A stretch of DNA of 64,000 nt from Azadirachta indica (GCA_022749755.1 CM040440.1:10031269-10095268), one strand, 5' to 3'. Shown: positions 11,761 to 23,532, counted from the first letter of the stretch. Numbers and translations are program-made. Notes: generated from the sequence alone by a model not told the origin.

Positions 11761-12557
11761 GTTAGCCTTAAGGCTCATAAACCATTATCTTGATAATAAC
11801 AAATATAGATATTTTTAACTAACCAAATTCTTCTTATAGTATTTATTGTGATATTTTTAGCATGAAGAATTGAAATGCAATTATAAAGATATAAGAATAT
11901 CCAAAATGAAAGCATTAACGAAAAGTAAAATTGGAATCCCCAAAAGCAATTTTAAGAGAAGATTTGAAGAATTAAAGGCACACATATTATGTGATTTTTT
12001 ATTTTGTAATATGTTTTTAAAATTGAATATTGATTTGTACTTAAAAGCTCAAAATCATGTTTCATTAAAATAAATACTTTTTAAAGCTTTTCAAAAATTC
12101 ATATGATATATGGTTTTGAAGTTAATATTCTGAATATATGAAAAATAGTCAGAACTTTTTCTATGGGCCAAATTGAAAGTCTTTGAAACATGAAAATTGG
12201 ACCAAAATGCAAGTTTTTCAAACCTTAAAAAGGACCAAAATGTAAAGTTTTCAAAACTGTCAGAAAACCGTTTCAGAGAAACTTAGTCTAGCAGAGCTGG
12301 TTCAGACTAGTTCGGTTAACCCCATCAAACCGGTAGGTCAACTGAACCAATGGTAAAATGTAGGGGTTCTGGGTTGGTTGGCCGAACATAACCGATTGAT
12401 CAACAGATCTTTTCAGACCAGTCAACCAATTTTTTGGGTTTTTAAAACTATACTTTCTAACTTTTACTTGATCGACTAAACAATTTTCTTTGATCGACTA
12501 ATGTGCACGAAAATTTTAATTTTTAACCCTCTAATAGCTAGTTTTTTAATTCTTACT

Positions 12558-13225
12558 AGGGCAATATTTAGTTTGTCGTCTAACCATTATTGACAAACAT
12601 TAACCCGCCCTCAACTTTTATAAAAGTCCTCACTCTACCTTCAACTGTTAACTTTGACTGTTAAAAAAATACCATTTTACCCCTATTAAATTAAAAATTG
12701 ATTTTTTTCTTACAGTATTTTTTCCTTTTTCTTTCCTCCATTTTCTTTTTTCTTCCTTTTATGGCTATTGCAAGTAGTAATTGATGGTTGCTGCCGATAG
12801 CCTTTCATGGCTCCTTGTGGTAGCCATTCATGGCTGCTGCAGGCAGCTTTTCATGGCTGCTTGTGGTAGCAACCATTGCTGCTATAGGCAGTCATTGATG
12901 TCTTTTTTAGGCAGCCACTGTGGTTGCTGCAGGTAGCTTGTCATGACTTCTGCAAGCAGCTATAGGTAGCCATGATAAATTGAACCAAAAAAAAAGAAAC
13001 AAAACATAAAGGGGAGAAGAAAAAGAAAAGAAGAGTGAGAAGAAGAGAAGAGAAGAAAAAAATTATTATATCAAGTTTAAAATTATAAAATTATGATTTT
13101 ACCTTGTTTATTATTTGAAATAACGATGTTAGTTAATAGTTAAGGGTGGAGTGAGGATTTTTATAAAAGCTGGGGGTAGGTTGATGTTTGTCAATAATGG
13201 TTGAGGATAAACTGAAGGTTGCCCT
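12558..13225. mobile_element. Non-autonomous long-TIR DNA transposon nested in LTR
   Basis: The left arm 12558-12650 (GGGCAATATTTAG... CATTATTGACAAACATTAAC ... TTTTATAAAAGTCCTCACTC) is the reverse complement of 13128-13225 with roughly 80 percent identity. The arms extend loosely inward through a pyrimidine block (12715-12760) and a matching purine block (13010-13062). The outermost bases are GGGCAA and TTGCCC, flanked on both sides by TA. The interior carries a tandem repeat and no transposase. The long arms suggest a MULE-like or fold-back element; the TA flanks alone would fit a Tc1/mariner type. The superfamily is left open. Confidence 0.75.
12765..12975 (+). repeat. Minisatellite (CATGGCTGCTGCAGGCAGC-type)
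   Basis: Imperfect units of about 22-26 bp built on TTCATGGCTGCTGCAGGCAGC recur around 12805, 12829, 12851, 12875, 12910 and 12945. The block is far more GC-rich than its surroundings and sits in the centre of the long-TIR element. It has stops in the frames I read, so it is not a protein repeat. Confidence 0.6.
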
Positions 13226-13839
13226 ATAAATATTAGCGTAAACTTATTGGTAACAAGTTTTACACCTTAGGAAGCTTTGTTATATGTTTTAGAAGTGTAA
13301 TATATAAATTTTGAACTTTTATTTGTAAATTAACAGTCAAATTGAACTATACAATCTAGATTTCAACTGTATTATTTTTTTTGAAAGATTGTTTATATTT
13401 TTCTTTAATTAAATTCCTCTATGAAGGACACTTTATTTGGAATTCTTGTAAAAGAGTAAAAGAAGTAGGTCTTTCACTTAGGTTGTGATTTGATTGATTT
13501 GGTGAGAAATTACTTGCATTGAAATTTAAGTGATTTAAATGAAATTACTTTTGAGGTTTAAAAGGTACCCATAAATTCTCTTGATTATAATTCTTTAAGT
13601 TTTGTGGTATTTCAGACTTGTTTTAGTGAAATCTTCAAGCAAGTGAGCTTAAAGGGGTGGACATAGGTCGGAGGTTTGTCAAGCCACGTAAAAATCATTG
13701 TGTTTGATCTTTCTCCCTCTATTCTCTATTATTGTTTATATTTATATTTGTTATACATAATACTCACACATATTAAAGCTTAATTTATTAACATTCACAT
13801 ATTAGTTATTAAAATTGTGTGTTAAATTTGGTGTTTCAC

Positions 13840-14911
13840 AACCAAGAAGAATTTAATTTGCTTGTTATACATAATACTCACACATGTATGAATTTCCTTA
13901 TTACACGCAATTTTCATTTTCAGATCTGCATGGGTACGAATGAATAACTTGATAATAGAGCATAATAATGGTGGATTTGATTATTGTTTTACCTTGTTAG
14001 CTTTGTTATTGTGCTGTGGAATATGGGGTAGGGTTAATGAGTTCAAGGTCTAACAATAGATTTTTGTCAAAAGCTTATCTGTGATGACCATACGATTTCG
14101 TTTGAACTGGGTGTTTGATAATAATTCTTACCAAATAACTAGGCAACATTGAGCTAATAATGAAAGTTAGAAACCATTTTATTTCGCTTGGCTAAAACAT
14201 GCTTAAGTCTAGCATTTAGCCTGAATTGAAGACTATAAAATGTGTTTTGTGAGTAGTCTGAAATTTGTATAATGACCATAAGGATTTTAACATGCCTAGT
14301 CTCTTTTGTATTATCTACTCTTTTGTATTCTAAACATAGAGGTGTTAATAAAGGGTTTGTATTATAAACATAAAAATTGTAAAACATGTTTTCAAGTTTA
14401 TTGGTATTGATCCTCAAGTATTTATAATAAAACTGTTATATTGGCCTCTTTTGGTGTTTTAATTTTGCTTACTTTGTGTTAAGAGTAATTACACATGGAA
14501 TCTGGGGACATTACAATTCTCTAAAGCTTATGGATTTGAGGTGAAACCAATTGTAGTAGTTATTCTTGATTGAGTTATAGTGTATAGTTGAGAAGATAAT
14601 ATTCTTGCCATTTTTTTCTCTGAATTTGAAACTGATGCCTATTTTCTGCACAACACATGTCTATATAATGTGCATAGAACAAGAAAATGTTTACTATAAA
14701 TTGGTAGTTTTTTTATTCGTTTATGGATGTTGTAATTTGGGTAATCTAAAGATTAAGTCATATTTATCAATTTTGTTACAAACTGTCTATATAATTTTGC
14801 CTATTAGTAGCATAAATATGTTATTGCTCATATCTATTCAAAAACAATAAAGAAAACCTTATAATTTGGACATTATGTGGCCCATTATAAATAATAACCC
14901 CAATAAAATAT
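13840..14911. other. AT-rich spacer, no gene seen
   Basis: Nothing coding is supported. The ORFs near 14154-14417 and 14605-14850 have spacer-like composition and no recognisable motif. Confidence 0.5.
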
Positions 14912-15028
14912 GGAATTTAACTGAAACTAACCATTACTTTCCCCTCGAAATCATTTTTGAGCATATAAAATATTTTTATTAAAAAATGACCACTTTCATT
15001 ATTGTTAGACCAAATTGCCTCCGTCAAC
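14912..15028. repeat. Left terminal inverted repeat of the MULE
   Basis: Begins GGAATTTAACTGAAACTAACC; the reverse complement aligns with 23035-23153. The flanking bases 14903-14911 (ATAAAATAT) form one copy of the probable target duplication. Confidence 0.85.
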
Positions 15029-15388
15029 ATACTAATTTTCTTACAATCTCCTTCGATTTTTAATTCTTTGTTTGCTTTATTCACAACAAATTCGAGCATT
15101 TTGGAAAGTTAATTGCACATACTCGAATCTACCCTTGCTCATAGACAAGTGATTGGTAGCTTCATTCTTTTCCAGGCTGTAATGTGGGCATGACAGAGCA
15201 AGGCAATTGATAATCTATCAGGTGTGGTTTTTGATTCTGAACAGTGAAAATGCTTGGATTTAGCATGTCATGATTTAGGTGTTAGAAACCTGTTATTACG
15301 TGAAAAATTGGGAAAAAATTGGGAAAATCATGTTAAAATTAGGAAGATTATGGAAAAAAATTGTGAAATTATTTATGCGGACTTGTAA

Positions 15389-15645
15389 TCGGAAAAACTC
15401 GAGAGTATGGATTTTGTACTCTCGAGTAGGACTAGCTTAAAAGTCCTAGAGTGGTCCTACTCAAAAGCATGGAACGCTTTAGCTCGAGAGTTTTGAAGCT
15501 GGTTTTGCTCGAGAATATGTATGGAATGCTCCAGCTTAAGAGTTCTGGATCTGATTTTGCTTGAGAGTATAGATTCCTACTCTAAAGCAAGACCAGCTCC
15601 AAAACTCTTAAGCTGCTCTTGCTTGAAAACTCTTAAGTTTTCCAA
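15389..15645. repeat. Subterminal CTCGAGAG-rich palindromic region of the MULE
   Basis: ACTCGAGAGTA at about 15397 faces TACTCTCGAGT at about 15416, a perfect 11-bp hairpin. GCTCGAGAG and GCTTGAGAG variants then recur about every 40-60 bp, with inverted partners such as CTCTAAAGCAAGACCAGCTCC. A shorter CTCGAG cluster lies at 22617-22645 just inside the other end. Such subterminal repeats often serve as transposase-binding sites; that role is inferred here. Confidence 0.6.
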
Positions 15646-16284
15646 TTCTAGGACAATGTGCACATGAAAAAATGGAGAAGGTTGTTTTGTCAATACTTTA
15701 GGGAAAGAACATGGAAAACCTTTATTAGTCAAACAAAAAACTTTACTATTAGAAACGCCAACTTCTAACATGGATGTAGAGTTAGGTGGAATTGCTAAAA
15801 TTAGTGAAGGATCGGAAGATGCTTGAACTGATAGTACCACTTTTAGGTCTAAAGTATAGAAAATTCACGAACAAAAAAAAAATCAGCGAAATAAAAATTT
15901 GTACTTGAGGAAAAGGTTTCATCTGAAGAAGGTACAAAGATTGGTGATTCTAATGGGAATGGTGCAAACCTTAAACTAGGCATTATTGACTCTGAAAATA
16001 TATCTAAAACTGAAGTAGCAATACATTTTTGTTGGACAAATAAAGATTCTTATTATAACACTGATTGTTAGAAAGAAAATGAAAGAACTACGTATTTACG
16101 TGTTCGTATGAATTTTAAAACCTACTTCAAGTTACATTTATTTGCTTTTATTCCCAATGTATTATTGAAATGATTGTTTAAAAAAATATATAAGTAGACT
16201 GAATGACGGCAAGTCTTTCGTTCATTTAATGTTGAAAGCTTTCCAATTACGGTTTTTGTTTATTTTTTCATTTCTTAATTAAAT

Positions 16285-16308
16285 AATGGTTAGTTTCAGT
16301 TAAATCCC
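16285..16308. repeat. Extra internal copy of MULE terminus
   Basis: AATGGTTAGTTTCAGTTAAATCCC is in the orientation of a right-hand end. Its reverse complement matches the left terminus at 14912 almost perfectly over about 25 bp, better than the true right end does. Similarity stops abruptly beyond that. It may be the end of a nested or deleted sister copy. Confidence 0.65.
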
Positions 16309-16579
16309 AAAAAAAGAATGATCTATTACTTTTTATGCATGTCTTTGTACAATTAGATTCATCTTTTCATTTTTTAGATTGCATTTTTTGTTTACTTTGC
16401 ACTAAAGTAACTTCCTTCTCTTTTAACAAGTAACAAATTAATAGCAATGCCTGGAAATGCTATTGATAACTAGAATGCATGGATGCGTACATGAATGTAT
16501 TCAGATGTTAAATTAAAAATTCCTTAAATCGAGGTCGTTGTTTATGTTAATGCTATTGATTTAATGTAAATTACCTTAT

Positions 16580-19120
16580 TACAAGAGGCGATAGTTGTCG
16601 TTGGGTCCCTGAAAATTAGTCTGGAGGACTATTTTCCCGCCGTGGTCATGTCACTGTCACACTTAAATGATCTGTAGATTATATGTGATAGTTAACAATT
16701 AGACTATGTTTACTGGTCTAGCAGTCATTTTTGGACCATTTTTTAGACATATATGTTGGTTTAAAGTTTTCTAGGAACCTAGTATAATATGTTGCTTCAT
16801 AAAGTTTAGGCCGATGACATAGAGTAGAAGATATGGTTTAAAATTAGTAACATGTACACCAAGTTCTCATGCATGGAGTTTGGGTTGATGATAGGGATGA
16901 ATTTTGGGACATTTTCAGATATTGATGTAAAGAGTACTCAGCTCAAAGACTTGTTTTTTGGTAAGAAGGATATTTACGATTTAGATACCATTTACGAAGT
17001 CTATACTAATCTTGACTTGAGGAGGATCAATGATATGGACGCAGTGAGGTTGGCACTGTACTTTTTATTAGAGCGTATCCTTATCTGTAGAGTATTCAGA
17101 TACCATTCAAACACATGGATATTTGCAATTATTGATGACTTTGATGAGTTTTATCGATATTTATGGGGTTCTGCAGCTTGGTGATACATGTGTTGTTCAT
17201 TGAGTCGAGTGTTGAGAGGCCAGGCTATGCATTTTAAGGTTAGGGAAAAATGGGCTAAGGCGAAAGAGAAGAAACATGTGAACAAGTACAATATTGAAGG
17301 ATTCCCCATAGCATTTTCGGTACAGAATAACTCTTAAATATATGAATTTCATAAACCTTTTATCTTCGTTAACGTTAAATTTATGTTAATTTTCAACAAG
17401 TGTGGATTTATGACGTTGTCTCAACGGCAGAGTATATGTTTGTACAGCGCACCAATGATCGTTTGCCATGCATGCTCCATTGACATTCTCTGGTAAGGAA
17501 TGCAAAATCTAAGCAGTTGGATAAGTGAATCTTTAAAGCTAAGACTTTATGCACTATTTTATATGACAATTGATAATAAGTTGATATTGTGTCATTGTTT
17601 TATACTAAGATTGACATAAAATTTTATCTTCTTCCCATTTAAAGCCATCGGTAGTGGTACCATTTCTAGAGCCTACGGAGGAGGAGTAACTATAGCTTAT
17701 ACGCTACGCCATTTGAATATTATTGGCCGTCGAGAAGGTGAGTACGGAAGTATTGTTGCATGTTTTCTTACTGTAATTTTTTTTTTAGCGTATTAAAGGG
17801 TGCTTGAGGCCCCGATTGTTTAAGTTCTTATCTACTTTATTGTATAGTGCCTTGTCTACATTGTTAGCATATATAGGATTAAAATGTTTTTGGTTTGTAT
17901 ACATGTTAAGGGAAACTTTATCCAATTTCTTCCTTATGATAAAAACATTTGTTTTCTTATAGTTTTCGTTGTCATTGCAAGACACTGATGTTGGCAATAA
18001 AGGCGAGACAAGTGTTCGTGTCCTTTTCATTCTACCTCCTATATTCGCAAAGCCAATTCGAACGAACGTACAAGAAAAGGTCGGTGTTACGGAGCTTGTA
18101 TATTAACCAATTTAATACATTGATTGTGAGGCCACGAGCATAGTGTGGGGTATGATATGAGTTGTAGTCTCTTACATCTATTCCTGATGGGTTGTACGCT
18201 ACTTTCCAACAAAGGTTGGTTACACCAAGGGCACAAATTAAGGGTGAGACCGTTATAATCACCCCAATTGGGTTAGAATTGTTCTTGAGCCAGGCAGTTG
18301 GCTAGAGGATGGGGTATGTGATAATTTGTTCGATTGAACTCAATTTAATGTCTCAAATCACTTTGTACTTCATAGTCACTTATATATATGTAGTTACTTA
18401 TATATATATAATATGTAAAATTATTCAAATGTTTTTGTGCAGCATATTACCAAGTACATCGACCTGTTAATTCGTTGTCAGATGGTGTTAAAAGAGATAG
18501 TGCCTTAGAATTGGATAGTCGCGTCCCTTCATCTATATGTAAGTACCTAACCAATAATAACCTAAAGTATGTTCTTACTTGCTTCTTATATTGTGCATTT
18601 GCTCGCTCAATGTACTTGTTATTGAGTTGTAGATGACGTTACATGTGGTATGAAATGGTTATAAGAAGAAACAGCTTGCTCTTGGGCAGCTTTACTTTAT
18701 TAGTAACTTAAAAGGGTACGTATCGGGCAAGAAGGGCTTACTTTAGGGGGATTGGAGGTTTGTTGACATAATGCACATTCTCGTTAACGTGCTCAATGAT
18801 CATTGGGTGGCATGCGCTGTTGATCTACAAGCTAGGCAAATCACAGTGTGTGACTCGACCCCTAAAGCTCATGGGGATTATGAGATGGCAAGTATATTAG
18901 CTTCTATAGGTATCACATAGGTATTCCTATACATCTTTTTGCATTTACGTATATCTGTCTAGTGCATGGCATCCTGCATTAGGCTCTTGATTCAGCAAAT
19001 TGTGGGATTTTTTTTTGCATGTTTATACATTACTTATCATAAGGTCATATTTTTTATTTTGACCCTAAGGATGCACCTCAATGAGGCCTTGAGTTGTTGT
19101 AGACTTAGAGAGGAGTCAGT
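16580..19120 (+). pseudogene. DUF1985/Ulp1-like cysteine protease of MULE (KIULP1 type)
   Basis: The open stretch 16852-17184 carries the DUF1985 domain typical of plant transposon-borne Ulp1 proteins: FSCMEFGLMIGMNFG, then DLDTIYEVYTNLDL, then INDMDAVRLALYFLLER and a WGS close. A related block, VWIYDVVSTAEYMFVQRTND, follows near 17400. The C48 peptidase domain lies at about 18690-19090: the His is in NDHWVACAVDL, the Asp in ITVCDSTP, and the Cys nucleophile in NCGIFFCMF. Stops and frameshifts separate all these blocks, and parts may have been introns. The intact relatives resemble SUMO proteases; their role in transposition is unknown. It converges on the transposase relic. Confidence 0.8.
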
Positions 19121-19308
19121 GATCTTAGGGATGTTACATGTATAATGTATTTTTATTATTTTTTATAAATAATCGTTGCATATTGTTTTTCGGTGCCCAG
19201 TACATGCAAACATGAAATTAGACTATCTATAAGGATATGTAACAACAATAACTAATGCATATATATTCTATAATTTTAAGGATTGTATCATAAAGGCATT
19301 GTGAATTT

Positions 19309-19505
19309 ACAAATAAAATAACAAAAACATATGACGAAATGGGATATGACAGAATTAGATAAACTCGTTTACAAATATAAGAACAAAACACATGACAGAA
19401 TGAGGTAAATGAGTTTGCAAATATAAGAACAAAAACATATGATAGAATGAGATAAATGAATTTATGAATATAAGAATAAAAACAATTGACATAATGAGAT
19501 AAAAT
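19309..19505. repeat. Tandem repeat of about 46 bp, four units
   Basis: Units start at 19309, 19371, 19417 and 19464, each like ACAAATATAAGAACAAAAAC then ATATGACAGAATGAGATAAATGAGTTT. The first copy is longer because it holds an internal partial duplication. The array lies between the converging 3' ends of the protease and transposase relics. Confidence 0.75.
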
Positions 19506-19984
19506 GTCCCTCAACATATATACACTACCTGACAAAATGAAACATTGCATTGCAGCAATAAAAAAAAAAGGAAAAAAAGTACTGCTATTCATTCTGCCTT
19601 GCTCAAGATTGCAGTCTCAAGCAAGGTAGAATGCATGCATACTGTATATATGCATTCTGCCATATAGTTGAACATTAGGAGAAAAATCTGCAAAGAGAAA
19701 AAAAGAAATTAACATATCCATGTAGTAGCTATGCTAGTAAAGTATGTGAAAAGGTATTACCGAGTATCGACCATTAGCATATGAAAAGGAGGATGAACAT
19801 TTGGCATATGCAACAACCAAATAAACTTATCTTATTAAAACTAATGAAAGTTCAAGGTGATTTCACATAAAGTTAATTTAATATTACTAAATAAATACAT
19901 AACAACAACCAAAACAATCAACTTAGACGAAGCAGAATCGAATATCTACATGTGGCACGGCTGTGCCCAATGGCATGGCACTAA

Positions 19985-22575
19985 GAACACCTATTCATAA
20001 TGATGTCTTCTTCTTGTGATAGAATTTGTTGTTTTCTCTTAGTCTACCAGCCAAAATAAATTGTCGTGAGGGTTTGACATTTCTTTTATATAACTTTAAT
20101 GGAATCACCTAATCACTCTCATTTACAATCGAGTGGATTAGCATGGCGTACGCATGCACAAGTGCATCAGTGCTGTAAAATGATGAGCAAATGGAGTTAA
20201 TTACTAGTCACACATATCTATATGCAGCAAGAGTGTGAGCACAAGATAATTATGAATTTTCAAAGAGTCTACAAAATCATTTCTTCTCCAATAGATCCAC
20301 CACATCTACTCTTCCCTGATCATTCACTTAGAACTCGAATCGCATAACAAGGTCCATAGTCATAGTGTGCGACAACTCTATTTGCACATCAACTCTACGC
20401 TCCGCTTATGCAGTTAAGTGCCTTTTTCGCATGAAATCAACTCTCGACGCTAATAAAACTATCTTTGGACAACAAATTTAATAAAGTCAATAAGCGATAT
20501 GATAGGAAAGCTCGTGTATGTCTTAGTAAGGAATTCATACTTTCGGCAATGTTAATGTTTAGTATATCATACCATCGTAAAAGGATGTGAAATCTAGCCA
20601 ATCTATGAACACCCACTTCATTTACTAAGTATGTTGTAGCAACGAGATTCATCAACATCAGACTGTCCATAAATTCATTGAACTCACTAATCCAATACAT
20701 GTCAATAGTATGCTAGTACGCTACCATGAAAGTCTCAATCCTTTATTGCCACATCTTATATTTAGCCTTAACATTCCCGGAGTTATGGTAAACATAAAAC
20801 CTGTGCATTGTATATGGGAAAATTCTAGAAATTTTTTTCTTAATGGAATTGTGTCGACAGGAGATGAACATTGAGTCCTCCATCGGACCAATTGCATGTC
20901 GTAACTTTAAAAAAAACCATTCCTATAATGCATCATTCTCTAAATCAATAACTCTAAAGGCAATGAGATATATTTCATTATTTCCATCCACGGAGATTAC
21001 GACAAATAATGACGCACGGTACTTTCTCTTTAAAAATGTACCATCAACGACTATAACAGGTCGGATAGTGTTACAAATCCTTCGAATACATGTACCTAAT
21101 GCCATGAAGAGGTATAAAAAATGGTTCTCGACGTCGATTATATCACAATGACCATACCCAAATTTTTTTCTTCCAATACGTGACAATATAACGATAGTCT
21201 CTTGTATGATTTAATTAGGTCTCTACATAGTAGCTTCAACGTTTCTTCCTTACTCTACCAAAGCCTTGGAGTGTAGAAGATGAAGCCCGTAATCAATTTG
21301 AATATTATCACGAATATTTCTCGAAGTATAAATTTAATTGTAATCTTTGAACTTGGCCTTCATAATTTGTCTGATGAGCTGAGTTGTTACTTGTCATTTT
21401 GAAATGTGTCTTTTGTCCATTCGTGTAACTCGAAAATATGTGTTATTGTCATTCAAAATTGCCCAAATTCACTATTCATAACCCTTCATAATACACTTCG
21501 CTTTAAATCTCTAGGTGGTTAATTCAGAGACTTTAAATTGAAAGTGGTTCTTCAATGCCATTAACCTTATTTGTCTCATAGTTCTTGTTTCATTCTAAAA
21601 ATATGGCCTATGCACACCACGGATGCTTCACGGTTACTTGATGAAGCATTGCCGGTGAGTGTTATGGGTGATGTTATTGGAGGCAAAAATTGAATGTAGC
21701 AGTTTAATAATGATAGAGCTCTCATTAGGCTACTTTCGCCTACTAGATCAAAACTAGCATTTTACATTGTCTCAATTTCTTCACCATCGTAACATTTTTA
21801 AATTCTCTTTCAACAGCAAAATCTGTGTCAGTGAAGTCCAGTTGACAAGTTTAATATTTTGGGGGTTGTATGACATTGTGGCGAGACAAAGAAATACCTT
21901 TTTCAATGGTGGTTGCATCATTTTCGTGGACATATTGCCCATGTTGACCAAAAAGGAATCTACATGTTCACCTAACGGTGGTTACTTTTCATTTTGCATT
22001 GACTGATAAAAATGGTTTGTTGCACTTGCACTAGTATTGGAATTGCCTAATATGCTAGAACTATTTTGGGATTGTAGGAACCGGAGTAATCAGATGATTA
22101 CTTCCCTTGAAGGACCTAAACGAGGATACTGTTTCTTCATCGCAGTAAAATGTTTGTCATTTTGTGGCCTTACTTGTACGGTGTCTCCCACTCATTCCAT
22201 GGTCAAATATAGTATACAATATGCTCTCATGCTGGATAAGTAGTCTAAACTGTTAAAGCTTATAAATGCTTTGAATGTGAATTCATTGTTAATATTTACA
22301 GCAATGGGGAGCACTCCTCACCCTTGTACACTATCAACAGAGATGGCCTTCGCCCTAATTTTACACGCAGCAGGATTAATATCGTGTGCTTTATACACAA
22401 TTTATATAAAATTTTCAAATGAAATGTCCCAATCCACACATAATGGCATGCTCTCTATCAATATATATGTCATCACCTTGCGGAGTCCGTTCCCATAATC
22501 CGTCGACTAGAGTATTAATCATTAACTTTGCAACCATATTATACCTATATAACAACATGTTAGTTGTCAGTAAAA
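19985..22575 (-). pseudogene. MuDR/mudrA-type transposase remnant
   Basis: Read right to left. Near 22520 an N-terminal block GLWERTPQGDDIYIDRE is typical of plant mudrA proteins. Near 21550 LMALKNHFQFKV begins the MuDR DNA-binding region, continued by VTTQLIRQIMKAKFKDY. At 20923-21186 the catalytic core reads IIDVENHFLYLFMALGTC then RPVIVVDGTFLKRKYRASLF, with the first catalytic Asp in VDGT. At 20437-20700 RWYDILNINIAESMNSLLRH is the conserved C-terminal block. Beyond it a SWIM-type Cys/His segment and the tail YYSTDALVHAYAMLIHSI can be read across frames. Many stops and frameshifts break the gene. It would bind the element's TIRs and catalyse transposition if intact. Confidence 0.85.
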
Positions 22576-23034
22576 AACAAAAAGAAGTCAATTTAATACA
22601 AAGCAATTTTTATTAGGCTCGAGATTTAAGTCTCGAGTCTCGAGCAAGCTTGAATTCTTGCTTGCTCTAATTTCCAGTTCGTCAATCCAAATTGTCTTTA
22701 ACTTATGTATTTCACCATTTTTCTCATATATCTCTCAAAATCATAGCAAATCTATAAACTTTGACTATTACATTATCAATTTTTACGTAAAATAATATAA
22801 AACAAAACACTTTTAACTAAATAATTAAAAAGACAAAAAATTAAATCTCACATTTGTAATCAATCTTGGATTGGTTACAATTATTATTTGGTATAATGTA
22901 TAAGAATGACAAGGTTAATGAATGTTTTGGGTTAGGTGTTGAGATTATGTTTTGTTTTGTTTTTAAAGAGAAATTCGGGCGACCTCGGAGGAGAAAAACA
23001 AAAAATGGTAACAAATGGTAGAGTTAAGGGAAAT

Positions 23035-23153
23035 GTTAACGGGGGAAATTTGGTCTAAAGTTAGTCAAAGTAATCATTTTTGAATGGAAATGTTTTAGGT
23101 AGTCAAAAATGATTTTAAGAGAGGGAAATATTAGTCAATTTTGGTTAAATCCC
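23035..23153. repeat. Right terminal inverted repeat of the MULE
   Basis: Ends GGTTAAATCCC and pairs with the left TIR. The bases 23154-23162 (ATAAATATT) form the second, slightly altered copy of the target duplication. Confidence 0.85.
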
Positions 23154-23532
23154 ATAAATATTAACAAATCGAAAAAAATTCAATTTTTTTGTCTTTATTT
23201 AAAATTTGGCAAATGAAAGGAAAATATGTCTTTTCGGCCATTATAGACAGTAATCGATGACCTTAAGGGAGATATGTGTTAATTAAGTCAAATAATCTCT
23301 CATAAGTATTAAAATGCCAAATCTCATATCTATTACCATATAAAAAATTTTTTAGGTGTTAAAATGCCAAACTATTACAATATAGTGATATATGTACTAA
23401 TAAAATAATTCCACAGTTAAGCCACTTAGGTTCGCCCGAGTAATTAAAGCCCTAAACCCTCGAACCCTCGAGGAGTCAAGGATTCGAGCCTTACTGGGAA
23501 CCTCCAACAAGACTATTTTCCACCAGAAAATG
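23154..23532. other. Spacer with tRNA-like B-box motif
   Basis: No gene is seen. AAGGATTCGAGCCTT near 23478 resembles a polymerase III B box but no matching A box at proper spacing is convincing. A single CCCTAAACCCT at about 23450 is not a telomeric array. Confidence 0.35.

Larger units (their letters stand above)
8325..13840 (+). mobile_element. Degenerate SIRE/Maximus-type Ty1-copia retrotransposon
   Basis: A gag-like coiled-coil coding region and a damaged zinc knuckle (8325-9240) are followed by non-coding sequence, then by a long 3' region with about ten AAAGGGGGAGA-like polypurine tracts (10535-11757). The last tract abuts TGTTAG, a typical LTR start. Multiple polypurine tracts before the 3' LTR are characteristic of the SIRE/Maximus lineage. 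I see no protease, integrase, reverse transcriptase or RNase H, and no 5' LTR or primer-binding site before the gag, so the element is truncated and internally deleted. A long-TIR DNA transposon sits inside its 3' LTR. Confidence 0.65.
11760..13840 (+). repeat. 3' LTR of SIRE-like copia element
   Basis: Starts with TGTTAGCC immediately after the polypurine tract. The downstream part (13440-13740) contains GTAGGTCTTTCACTTAGGTTG, then GTGGACATAGGTCGGAGG and CGTAAAAATCATTGTGTTTG, the typical R-U5 run of plant copia LTRs. The 3' border is uncertain because the expected CA end and target duplication could not be fixed. About 670 bp of the length belongs to a nested DNA transposon. A 24-bp direct repeat (13748-13771 and 13862-13885) lies near the end. 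Confidence 0.55.
14912..23153. mobile_element. Mutator-like element with Ulp1 protease gene (Kaonashi-type MULE)
   Basis: The ends are inverted repeats of about 118 bp: 14912-15028 is the reverse complement of 23035-23153 over its whole length. Shared words include GGTCTAA, CTCAAAAATGATTT and TTAAAT(T/C)CCA. The flanks are ATAAAATAT on the left and ATAAATATT on the right, a 9-bp target duplication differing by one indel, as expected for Mutator elements. Inside lie a DUF1985/Ulp1 cysteine-protease relic on + and a MuDR transposase relic on -, converging on a tandem repeat. This cargo defines the Kaonashi group of plant MULEs. Both genes carry multiple stops and frameshifts, so the 8.2-kb element is immobile. 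Confidence 0.85.

Noticed and set aside
23446..23470. Telomere-like CCCTAAACCCT
   Set aside because: Only one and a half units are present, with CCTCGAACCCTCGAGG after it. This is not an interstitial telomere array.
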